This document shows, piece after piece, positions 1 to 44,600 of a DNA stretch of 64,000 bases. Within the stretch, counting starts at the first letter, position 1, and each line of letters opens with the position of its first letter. Made by a program: the position numbers and the translations under genes. The notes under the pieces are model-generated. The model was not told where the DNA came from. It searched no databases and saw only the letters and a list, made by a program, of their open reading frames with translations. This DNA is from Opisthorchis felineus. Taxonomy: Eukaryota; Platyhelminthes; Trematoda; Opisthorchiida; Opisthorchiidae. The DNA lies in the NCBI GenBank assembly GCA_004794785.1, contig SJOL01001577.1:1005451-1069450 (forward strand). Direction: 5' to 3'.

Positions 1-2032
1 TCAGAGTGCACACGTTTTTTGTGTCCGTTCACAACCGTTGGATCGTTGTAAAACCAGTCTTTGGTCGACAGACTGACATCACACCAACACCAAAGATGAC
101 TTGGGCTACCAAAAACCTCTCCTATCTTCTGTATTCGGGGGCTTCATCGGAACTAATTTAACTTGACAGCATGCCGCAACCCCCATTCATTTGCCTACTC
201 CGCCTGACTTTGCATGATTTAGTTCGCTGGTTTTGAATAAATTCACCGAAGGTCCTACTTCATCGGAATTCACACTGGGATTGTCTGCCTACAAAGCTTA
301 GCTTAAGAAGTTGCCGTTCTACATGTGTCTTCTCAGTATCAACAACCTCTGGGGCGATTTGCGTGGTACCCGCAAGCATGGAATATTTTGTCAAAAATGA
401 TCCCGAAATCTCGCCTTCCTTATAAACTGCGTCCGTTCACTGTTCAAGAGATCAACCTAACCGAAGACCTTTGTCAATCACCCCTGAATAAACCTTTCTA
501 GTTAAGTAATCTCATTCGCACGCGAATATGATTCTGACGGGAGACCCAACTGAATCCAGTCAAATCTCTCGTTTATATTGGTCTTCAAATTTCGTCGCCA
601 CTGAAAGTATTTGGCGAATTCCGTCCAATTTGGGTTGAAATGGAACATAAGTTTGGCGGAACCTAGGGAACTGCACCCATTTGATGAGCCCCAAGAAGAG
701 CGAAACCGATCGTGGAATGTCAAAGATTTTTCTGCAATCTCATGAGTAGATCTGGATCTAGATCCTTACACATAGATCTCTTTATTGTAAAATCTGCAGG
801 GGGGTTCCTGTCGAGATCCTCCCGTGCATCCACGATTTTTTCCTTTACCTTAAGAATGTGGTTCCAGTTGTCCTTATGCTTGTCCTTATACTGATGTCGG
901 TCTGGTTTGGTTTGGTTAATGTCCGCAGCAGTGTTAAGAATATACCAACACTTCAATAGCTCGGTAAAATGATCTCCTTGGTTATAACGAGTGGAATAAC
1001 TCGTAGTCTTGTGGAAATAACAGAAAACTGGAGAGGATGGTTTCTGTGTATCTAGAAGCAGCAATCGACCGCAACCATCTAATCGGCATCCACTACAGGA
1101 ATGATATCCTTAACTAAAAGACAGTTCCAATTGTCACTGTCGTATGGTGCCGATTTATGGACGGTCCAGCTGGCACATTCTGCATTACCGCAGTTCATGT
1201 CCCTTTATTCATGCCTTCATTAGATGTGACCTTCTCCCCGCTTGACTGCATGTGCCATCCAGTCGGAAAAAGTACCCAACAATTTAGAGTAAGGGACCCT
1301 TTGAGATTTGAGATACTCCTTAGATGGATTAATTCAGCAATCGGAAGCTTCCTCGCCACACTGTCCTGCAGATTTTGCACAGGCTTCGTGGTTTTCCGGA
1401 AACTGTACTCACAGGAAGTAATCGGAAAATTGTTCACGGAGATTTCGGATAGAGCAACTTTTGTTACAGTGTTTCTGTTGGTAATTCCGGCGTTCATGTG
1501 ATTACAAATGATTCATCCAGAATACTCCATTTGCCGAAATGAAGTGTCCTCCTGGTCTTACGCACCAGGTGGTCTTAGCTGCGATTGGAAACACTTTTTT
1601 GTGATCTCGGTGAGTCGCCCGTGTTGCGAATGCAGCTCAAGCGAATTTAGCCCGTATATGGTGGACGCATTAACCCCTACAGTACTTCTGACCCTTCCAG
1701 TAAGCGACATGAAGTTAAGGAGAAGAGCTGCCTTGCGTGGTGCCGACCGAATGTGTGAACGTTGAAGATTGGACGGGAGAGGGCTGCCGTAAATTCTTAC
1801 CAACAGAGGGCATCCTGACCGAAACGGGCAAGGAGACCTGATCAGTCCGAGACATCAGATAAACAAATAAACAGCTTCATGCGTGGCTTTCATCACTCAC
1901 ATGTTGAGGTTGTTGGAACAGCCCATCGTTAAAAAAGTCAAGAAATTTATAGAGGTTACTCAGAGCGTACATTTACAAACCAATGAATCACAGATTAACT
2001 ACGTATACTAATTCTTTATTTCTTCCCCTCAG
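1..2032. other. Intron or upstream part of the flippase gene, no exon seen
   Basis: By phase and family order an intron ends at 2032, and the exons for the first half of the flippase should lie further left. Apart from a decayed copy of the palindromic repeat (515-750) I recognise nothing. The open frames here (for example 1157-1501) have no family motif. Confidence 0.6.
515..750 (+). repeat. Palindromic dispersed repeat (PAL), decayed copy
   Basis: It carries the unit's internal text (gagacccaactgaatc, aatttgggttgaaatggaac) and the right arm (tgatgagccccaagaag through caatctcatgagtag). The left arm is missing or decayed. Confidence 0.75.
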
Positions 2033-35245
<33,213 letters not shown>

Positions 35246-36324
35246 GGCGAGCGCTCCACATGGATCAGATAGCGCCACTGCAGTTCATTCTTTCCTAACA
35301 TGACGGAATATTCCTGTAGTCATGTAAAACACGCATACGACTACTGCGATACATGTGTGTGTATGTGTCTATTAAGCGGTGAACTGTACGTCAAGAGCAA
35401 GATTTGTATTCCTCAAATATTCATATCTTCCAGTTATTTTTATTCGCTGATTAAACGGTTGGTGCTTTCTTGTACAGCTGATTTCTGGACAGTGAAACAC
35501 TTATTTGGGTCAGTCAGCTTTGTAGCAAATGTTGCTTCCCATAAACAGATCACAGACTTTGGAGTTCAAAAGGGAGATTCTTTCTTACGCCACAAAATTC
35601 CCTCATAATCGCCATCAAAATCTGGTGGATAAAAGCTGTTTAGCACCGAGACACCTAATTTTACCAACCGTTGCGGGCTTTAGTACTCCTCACCGGCGTG
35701 ACGTTCTTATCAGGAGTAAACTGACCCCGGCCGATTTTCGCTGGTATGAGGAGACCAAGTCAATCGCTTGGTTGTGTATGTAAATATGTGAGCGAGCCTA
35801 GCAGCATGTTGTTGGTTCATGGTAAAAACTGTTGCAGACCTGTCAGTTTCACCTTCCGACCATCAGGTGTGGCCTGGATGAGCATCGAAGTCCAATTGTC
35901 TTCATGCTTTGCACACCAATTTATTTACTTGGTAGGAATTTCGTCTGAAAACTCGAGCAGCAGTCAGCTTCACCGTTAAAATGAGGTGTGCTAAAACACC
36001 AAGTATCGGTATTAGTTTCCCCCGTGTGACATCACACGTGTACACAACGTGTAATTTCAGTAGTAGAAAGGCAGTGTGATCGCAAACCGTAAGTTCACAG
36101 AAAGCTGGATGTGTTCAGGGGCATGCAGCACAAGTACGGTCGGCAGGCTAGTATCCGAAACCAGTCAAGGATTTATCTGCGATTTTTGACGTACCCTGCC
36201 ACCCTCAACTGATTGATCCCAAGCTGAACAGAACGGGTTTCGCAGTGCCAACGTCATACAGTTCCCCCTGCGAACCAACCGGCTCTAATTATTAGCCTTC
36301 CTATACATTCTTGAAGGAACAGTA

Positions 36325-37105
36325 CTCGGCAACTGTGCCAACCTGATGAGCTCTAAGAAAGGCGAGACTGGTCGTGGATTGCCCAATAGTTTTCAGCAAC
36401 TTTATGGATAATCGTTCAAGAAAACATACCGTGATATCTCGAGGTCGTACCAACTGAAACATCAGGCAGCCTGTTGTAGCACATTCAGTTGAGTAAGAAC
36501 ATCATAAACGAGAAATTCAGCTTGGTTCCAGGTGAGTCACTCGTCAAAACCAAATTGGTATGAAGATGAGTGTATAATTCGAACATTAGGTTGACGGAAA
36601 CACTGGAACTGCGGCCTTGGAGAATATCCTAAACGAGATTCAGCTGAGTTTGTCGTTAAAAGCAAAATGGTGTGCAAATGAGTGTTTCGCGAGCCTTACT
36701 ATGTAGTTAGTACAGGGCGCGTACACCCACGCTTTGCCTACCGCATTGACAAAATCCGAATTTATCGACGAGAAAGAAGAAACCAAATTAGCATCTAATT
36801 GAGATGGTGAGGATGGAAGCCGGTTCACACGATTTTACTTCTCAAAATCAGCCTATCGCTTTGGTGGACCACCCAGTCAAACGTCAGTTCCGCAGAGAAG
36901 TGGTGCAGCACATTAAGCTGAAAACTATCAGAAACGAGAGATTCAGTTGGAGCTTCTGTGGAAATAATCTCACTTGGTGAATGAATGTCTATTTGCACAT
37001 ATCTTCAACTCGTTGTTCAAGCAAGGAATAAGACTGGCGGAACTTCGGTATGACTTGATGAGCCTTAGAATGGACGAAACCGGGGGGAACTCCGAGAATA
37101 CTCAT
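36325..37105 (+). repeat. PAL repeat cluster, several decayed units
   Basis: Arm and internal segments recur in order: acctgatgagctctaagaaa, cccaatagttttcagcaac, catcataaacgagaaattc, accaaattggtatgaagatg, then taaacgagattcagctgag. A further decayed unit lies at 36905-37105. This looks like several head-to-tail units. Confidence 0.72.
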
Positions 37106-37769
37106 CAACAGTACAAATGTTCTCATCTCCCAGAACTCCCTTCTGAGCAGTTATGATTGACTCAAAATTTATCTCAAAGGTTGGTCTGTGCCCCCTTAAA
37201 GGTTCTAGAGTTCAGTGGGAATTTTAAGAACCGGCCAGAAGTCGTCAGACTGGAGCAATGGACCTCTGAACATACACTTCAAGCATAATATAGATAAGTT
37301 TAAGCCAAATGGCCCAGTAAAGCCAGTTTCATTATTTCCAGCTAACTACATCGGTGAATTGGGGCGTCAGTAATTTGTTCACCTAAGGAGATACCGCAAG
37401 CTGTTCGTTCAGTAAGCACTATTCATTGTAAATTATCATAGACTAGTGTGGCTCGAGAGTAACTGATGAATTCGAACTTACTCGAAAGTTGATTATCGGG
37501 TCACAGAAAACATAGAATACGAAAGAATCCACTTCCGAAGCGTCACTTCAGACAAGCGCGTGTTCAAAACGACGGGTGTTTCGAACAAGACTAAACTGAG
37601 GACACAACAAGATTTACACATGATTTTCGCCTCGTGTGTAGACGTCGGACAACCACAATGGAATATCAATGTGTCCACTCACGCCACGAAAACTCAGCAC
37701 AGGATCGATCGGAGTCAAAGCGTGCGCCCCAACAGAAATGAAAGAAGGTGATTATGATGACCTTCCCCT

Positions 37770-38030
37770 CGATATATCAGCTGGCCAAACACCACAGGTT
37801 AGCCTCGCTACGTTATGCACTTCGTATGCCAGAAGACCGTTTGTCTCGTAGAGCTCCATTCCCCCAACATCGTATCGGATGCAGATGGTCCATGGGCCAT
37901 CATTCCACGACTTGTCAACAAGGCGTGAAAGCCCTCACCAGTCAGCTCCGTTACGTTGGTGAACATAGTTTTCCCGGATGAGATCCCCGGGGTCGAGACA
38001 AACCAATGGTCAGTGACCGTGACAGATATG
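37770..38030 (+). mobile_element. LINE 3' tail fragment
   Basis: The frame from 37748 contains LASLRYALRMPEDRLSRRAP, then CRWSMGHHSTTCQQGVKALT. This matches the RLRWLGHVLRMPxxRLPRRAL and QRGMKxLT blocks at the C-terminus of RTE/CR1-like non-LTR retrotransposons. It lies downstream of the flippase stop. Confidence 0.68.
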
Positions 38031-40734
38031 CCTGTGTAGCACAGCCAATGGCGACCTTCAATCTCACTTCTGGCCATACTGAAAAAATGGGTCCGTTTGA
38101 CGTCAATGAATGGAATGGACCACTGCCTCCAGAGCGTGGTCATTATTCCCCTATTCTGCTGGAATCGCTGCACTTCGGGGCACGGTTTGTGAGCTGAAAA
38201 GCTGGTGGACTGTGATGACCGATCCACATAAATGAATCGGTGCAGCAAGAAAAACACTGCATCTGTATTTCCGTTAGTTGAGACTGGAGCACACCTGACC
38301 GAGTAATTGTTGGTCTGTTCACCTCCAATAGTCAAGCTTGGCAAACAGGCCAGCAACTACCGAAGTAAGCTGAACGACCACTTTCGCACGACATCGCCAA
38401 GACTGGATCAACTGGGGCACTAGTAACTCTGCCAGGTTCGTTTTTCCTCCAGTAGACTGTTGCGAGCTATCGCTTCCTACGCACGTCTGTCTCCACTCCA
38501 CATTCCTGTTGGTGGCAACTGAAACTATGGCATATTTCGGTACGTAGTTCGTAGTTGAAAAACCAACCACTGTATTGAAATCAGTTTTTTTTCGGGACAC
38601 GTACAAATTGGAGACATCTTTGGCTCGGGAAACCGTACATTAAACAAGCCACCGTTTCTTACAACACACTTCACGTCATGGACAGGGTTAGGGGTGAACA
38701 TGAGAAAACCGATAAACTCCAAGCCTCGTCACCGGAGCAATGGGTGACTGGTTATCAGTGGTTCATCTCGCAGTGTGGTTAAAAAATGATCAAAACAATA
38801 ATGACCAGAGCGTCAGAACGTGCACGGGTAAGTAGTAAGTTCCTGTCAAGCCATATCACAGCCATTAGGAAAGGAAGGCAACAAGGTGTGTAAGAAAGAA
38901 GAACGGAGAGCGAACACAGAACTGCGCAGACTGGGACAGTCAGCCAATCAATCGACCTTCCAAACTGGAGTTTCATCATTAGGACCCGAGCTGGCTTCGA
39001 TACCCATGCTAGAGATCGGAAATCAGGGAAGGAGTTGGCGAGGATAAGGCACTGTGACGTTATACTGAAAACACTTTATACAAATTGTAGAACCGTTATG
39101 GCGAGATGCTCGGTGGCTTGGTCACTACGATTACCATCTCTGAATGATACGCACCATTAGAGATTGTATAAACAGAATTACCACAAAACGCATGCCTATA
39201 AGGTGACCGCGGGCTATTGGTTTGACCCCGTCCGACCACCACCATCAGCAACAAGTGTTGGTTGAACGCTTCTCTGTTGAACAATCATGCCATAATATCG
39301 ACGTAATAATTAACTGAACGAAACGGGGAATGAAAGAGACCCAAATGGTGATCTTTCGTGTATGGTTATCTGAACTGAGAGGTTATGGCGCACAGACCCA
39401 AAGGTCCGTGTTTCGAACCCAAGCTTAGCTTTTCGATCGCTCTTGTATGGGCTTGGAAAAACTGGCAAATCTCAGCCGAATCGAAAGGACGCCACAGGTG
39501 AATAATTACATATATCATCAAATACTCACTTGGGGCAGAATAAATGAAAATTGACTGTGAAAAGTCGCGTAATCAGGTTCGCTGTTGTATCCTACCACGA
39601 GTGGTGGAGTCGTTGCTCGTGTCTGTTGACCAAATACAGAACAATTGGACGGACCGACATATGTAACACGACCCAGTCACTACAGTTCACCTAAGCAGAC
39701 GTATTCCTCCACGGCAAATTGACATTAGTGCCCGCGACCTAGGATTAGCAAAAATCCGAATACGCCACACTCCCTCCGTTCGCACACGCCATCCCGTGGA
39801 TATACAAGAAGACCCTCGATAGAGCTTGATGCAAATGCCATCGCGTTTCGTATGCCGATGGATCGACGTCCTAAACAGCTCTTCTCACTTAGTCAAGGGC
39901 TGGAAATAACCCAGGAAAGAACGGATCATGACTCGGTCGCGAAGCAAGAAAGTCATCAGAAACAGATTCAGCCGACCTGGTAGCTACCATCTCACTGGAT
40001 GATAGTCCCGAGAGACCGGACTAATCAACTGCTGGCAGCACTGGTACACAGGGCTCAGACACATATCCAGTGAGATGTATGTAGCAGGGGTGTTGTCTTT
40101 AATGGCTTTCCCCACCGACTGTAAAGTTTCCATCAGCAGCAATGGATTCTTGCTTCGAGAATACTAGCCAATGACGCTAGTGCATACCTGTCTATCTAAT
40201 CCGATTTTCAAAATTGACGGTAAACGACACTGCGATAGCCAGTAACACTAACCAACAGATGTAGGCTTTGCAGCTGGTGACGATCCTGGTGCGGTGTATC
40301 GCATATGGTAAGAATACGGAGAAGATAGAAAATTCCCATCTTTGTGGAGAGATTCCAGCCACAAGAAATAACAGTGCACGTTTACTCTGTAAAGAGTGAA
40401 GACAATAGGGAGTTCTTTGTTTATGGAATTCATCTTGCACGACAACGTCAGTCTAAATTGAGAAGTCAACGATCACTTATAAATCTGTGTGGGAACCACC
40501 AGCCGTGACCATCCGAACGTGGGTTTGAACATCATTCAACTGTGGGTGATCTATTTACACGAATGGCTTCTAAAGGATATAATCGTACCCCTGCTTCAAT
40601 CACGTAGTTCGTAACACCTGATCTGAGATTGAATGACTTCTTGAGTGACTACTCAGACGGAAGACGAGCTCGCTTTGTTAAATATCCTTCTTCCTGGGTA
40701 GATTACGCCCAGAAGTACTGTACGCCTTTCAACC

Positions 40735-40855
40735 TCACTAGGAATCATCAGTAGTGTACATCTCACGAAACTCCAAGGGGTTTGGAACCCACGAACTCCT
40801 AACCAATAGAATGAACACCGTTCGGCCATGAGCGGCTGATCAGCACTGGTTAGCT
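40735..40855 (-). mobile_element. SINE-C copy (left half of a second inverted pair)
   Basis: In reverse complement it shows aatcatcagtagtgtacatc, ggtttggaacccacgaactc (B-box region) and gttcggccatgagcggctga (A-box end). Confidence 0.74.
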
Positions 40856-40889
40856 CGCATTTAGGCAGGATATAGCGAGTTAATCACAC

Positions 40890-41075
40890 TATTGATCAGC
40901 CGTTCGCGGTTAAACGGTTGAGTGTTCAATATACTGGTTAGGAGTTCTAGGGGTCAAAACTTCCTGGGGTTTCGTGAGATGCGCACTACTGATGATTCCT
41001 AATAAGAATGGAACAGCCGCGCAGTGTTTCTCGTCCTTCCAGCACAGATTGGCTTCATCTACAGGACAAAATTTC
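40890..41075 (+). mobile_element. SINE-C copy (right half of a second inverted pair)
   Basis: A-box end gccgttcgcggttaaacggt, B-box region ctaggggtcaaaacttcc, and the body gatgcgcactactgatgatt and agcacagattggcttcatct, ending in acaggacaaaat. It lies in the intergenic region between the two host genes. Confidence 0.76.
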
Positions 41076-41590
41076 AACTGATAAAAAAAACTCAGCTGAA
41101 ATACGAATGAACACCACAACAAATGTACTCGGTAATGAGTTTGGGCAATTAGGATCAAGTGGCATCAAAAAACTATCCTTACCGCTCCACAATTGTTGCC
41201 GGTATCGGACCCTGTGCGTAGTGGAGCGGAGAAAGCTGAAAGCGAAAAACGAGGAGGAAAGAAAAGCAAGTTGTGAAGTGGTACCGGTTGGAGTGAACAG
41301 AAAGCGTCCGCCGGCTAGAGTGATCGTTCTTCATGTGCAACAAAAGTAATGAGACAAAAAAGTATTTATAACCCAGCTTTGGGGCTAGAGGTGGTAGATC
41401 CACCAGGATCCACCAAAAGCTGTCATCATTCAATTCGGAGCTACTAAGAGAAAAACTTAGAATTGATTACAGACGCTCTTAGGGGTTCAAGCGTCAGACT
41501 CCAACCTGTTGACATATAATAAGAGATGCACTGTGCTCCGACAACAGTACCCGTTATCTAATTTTGGCCACTTATTTAAGAGACACAAGC

Positions 41591-41629
41591 TTATGACGGC
41601 GACAAAACAGCCACAGTCCCACCTGAATC
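41591..41629 (-). CDS. TMEM87: TMEM87 exon 13: probable terminal exon
   Basis: This would add 12 codons ([12 protein letters not shown]) and a TAA, after acceptor catctaatcag, in phase 0 with exon 12. The call rests on splice site and phase only. The alternative is that exon 12 is terminal. Confidence 0.48.
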   Translation of the reverse strand, partial: DSGGTVAVLSPS

Positions 41630-44600
41630 CTGATTAGATGAAAAGGGATGAGGATGAACAGCGAAACCCAAGAAAATGTAGACAGCGGTGCGGATAGAAA
41701 ACAGCAGAACTGGCTGAGGGGTAATACTATCGGCAATGCGCAAAGGTACCAAAAGGCTAAAAAGTACAGGCGGAAAAGCCAGGTAGAACATGGGTTGGTG
41801 TTTACCGCCCTACTGAAACTAGATTATTAATGGGACAAAATAGTAGAGAAAAAGAAAAGCGAAAGAGAAGAGGACTAAAAGTTTCCCCACAGACCTCATC
41901 ATTTCTGGATTGCACTGATGCCTTGCCATCACCTCCATCGTCTTCGAATTCACCGAGTTGTCGCGATCGGACTTTGGTTAATTCAGCTGCAAAAGGAGGT
42001 GGAAACAAAGATTGAGTAGCCCTATTTTCCAGCCGGTAACCTCACCAACAAACTGTCACAGCTACGCAATCTGAATGGTAGGTTCACTCGGACACACTGG
42101 GACACACTGAACAACTAGGAGTATCCGCGTGGAAAAAATTACAAAAAATAGCGACTAACTTCCATCTTGGTCCAGTCGATCCAACAGCACATCTTCATCT
42201 TCCTCTTCAACTTCCTCGTCAATAGCAATATCCAAAAGCGAGTAGGCATACTGCCGGTTGGATCCAGTGGGACGCCAAAGGACAACAATGAAAGTCAGGA
42301 TCACAACGAAGAGGAACTGCCAAAAGGCATCGTCAATCCATAGGAGGTGCCAGCTCTAAAGTTAGAATAGGGTCAGATTGAAAAAAATGAAATAAGTTGG
42401 TGGGAGTCCCATTTTAACGGGGATGTGGAAATTAGGAGAAAATAAGAGACTAAGTTATTTTCGTCCACACAGTATCGTGGCACACGTAGAGACCCCTCCC
42501 AGCAAAATTTCCGGCAAAAATGTCTCCAGGACAGTTGAGTCCTCCTTCCTGCAGTTTTTACTACTATGCTCTGTGGTCAAAGCTACTGTTGCACGCTTTG
42601 CCGGCAGATTTTACAGAGCCAGCGTCTGACTACTCGTGAGTAGTGGGGTGTTAGGTGAGAAAGATAAGGTTCCATCACCCACTAAGGGATGGAAAGACCT
42701 ATTGGTGTGCAATCTCACTTGTAAACTGATTTAGGCGTCACGACGGATGAGGAAAAGATTGCACGCTCTTTTTAATCAGAATCAGGCTGAGACGGGCTGA
42801 TATTCAAAATATTTGTCTGACTGGATGTTTCTAGACGGTTGACTTGATTTCAGCGGAACTCGCGTGTGCTAAAGCTCGTCGAATTCAGTGCACCCAACTG
42901 AACAGAGCTTTCTACGTGCGTCCAGCAAAAACTGGACGTGGCTCTTAAACTAGCTAAGACCTCGCATGGACTATACTCGGAGCGGCGTAAAAGAGAACTT
43001 GTAGGGGCACTGCCTCCCCTATTGTAGAAATGTTAAAATCTATTTTCTGGACATTGAACCACTTTTAATTCTTTTAGCATAGTGAACAGAACAGGCGACA
43101 ATGATATGCGCAGTAATTTAAAAAAGGAATGATAATACCAATCTACTAGTCTCACCTCAATGCACGGATGATATTTGAATATCCCGAGAGACCATACCAT
43201 GAAAGTGACGGAGACTAGAAAAACGATAGAAAAAGTATGCATGTAGACGACCGGTAGCAACAGCAACGCTAATGGTTCACTTTCGCACCATGCTAATTTG
43301 TTTATGTGAAAAAAATAGAAAAGATAGGGAGTCTGGTGTCGGCCTACCACGAGCAGACTGAAGCCTCCACGTTCGGGTAAAAGCTGAAAATAAGAAAAAC
43401 GGTAGCGTTTTCTTGCAACTACATCATGCAGTGTCCACGGTCAAAAGAGTTTCAGGATCACATGGCCCAAGCCTGAAAGGTAGATCAAATATGTGTATAT
43501 TCTCATCTGCCAACCTATGGGTTAGCAGCTTCTGGTTCAAGCGACCTTGAATATGACAGGAAAAACTATGCTGACGGATTTACAATAGCGAGTGAAGATG
43601 TCCGTGGAAGTCCTGAGAAGAATGAAGGTAGCTTGTTTATTGTGATTAGTTTTCTGGTCTGATACACCAGGAGCAGCGTGCAGACGCTATGTGAAAATGG
43701 GGGTAGGGGAGGTACACGCATCAACGGGTTCTGGGGTCAAGTGAGTTACGTCAATGTCAGATACGTTTTTTGGACCCGATTTTTCGTAGGCGAGCTCAAG
43801 TTCATAGGTCGCACAAATTCCTTTTGGACAAAGAGTTGTGGGTCATACAGGCGGATTTCAATTCTCTGTGATCGCCTGGGTCGTACCAGCCGTGATCATT
43901 TCAGAGGTAACCAGCATATGACACCGAAGACGTGCTCTTTATCGATGATATGACTGGCTTCGGCCAAATGTCACGTAACTGCACTTCAGCCCGGTTTCTT
44001 CTGACCACCATTCAGGGACAGAAGTTGCTCTCGCATTCCGTTGGAGAAACGCCTTACCGTACGACCGACGTATGATGCTCGACGGAAGCATACGAATGAA
44101 CACACACAGAAGCTGCTGCTAGAGCTTGGCAATTTGAGTCACTCAACAAGTGCAGCATACCGTCAAGTCACTGCAGTTCGCAGCGCTCACTGCATCCAAT
44201 CCAGCCAATCAAATCATGCGAACTTTGGGCCTTAAATGGAGCGGATAGCGTGCGCAAATGTCATATAAGAGCAGTTGAGGTGATCGAAGTGACTACCTGA
44301 AAATGGGAATGTGATAGGGACTTACAGAAAGAAACGAATGGAACTTGCACGAAAGTGAAGCAGGAACGCACCACTACGCCGTTGCGGGTTGGTAAGTCTC
44401 CTCCTAAGAGCACTGAAAGGTCCGTAACTTACTTGTCCTGCTTGCAGAACAACTAAAACATCGGCTTTTGGGGGCTAAACTAACAGAACCTCTTTCTATA
44501 CCAAACCCTGATGAGCGACCAAGACAAGTAGGACGGTAAAAAAAAGAGAATCCAGTGATGAACTAGGGGGGGTTGCAATCCACTGAAGATTTGACACGAG

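Larger units (their letters stand above)
35246..41590. other. Convergent intergenic region between flippase and TMEM87
   Basis: Both genes end towards this 6.3 kb region, so it must hold both 3'UTRs. A possible weak polyadenylation signal ATTAAA sits at 35450 on the + strand; I saw no clear AATAAA on either side. It contains a palindromic repeat cluster (36325-37105), a LINE tail (37770-38030) and an inverted SINE-C pair (40735-41075). Nothing recognisable was found in 35456-36324 or 38031-40734. Confidence 0.7.

Noticed and set aside
37808..38356. 182-codon open frame on the - strand, the longest in the window
   Set aside because: Its right-hand part in the other direction is a LINE tail (37770-38030), and the frame shows no family motif, so it is most likely an antisense shadow plus chance.
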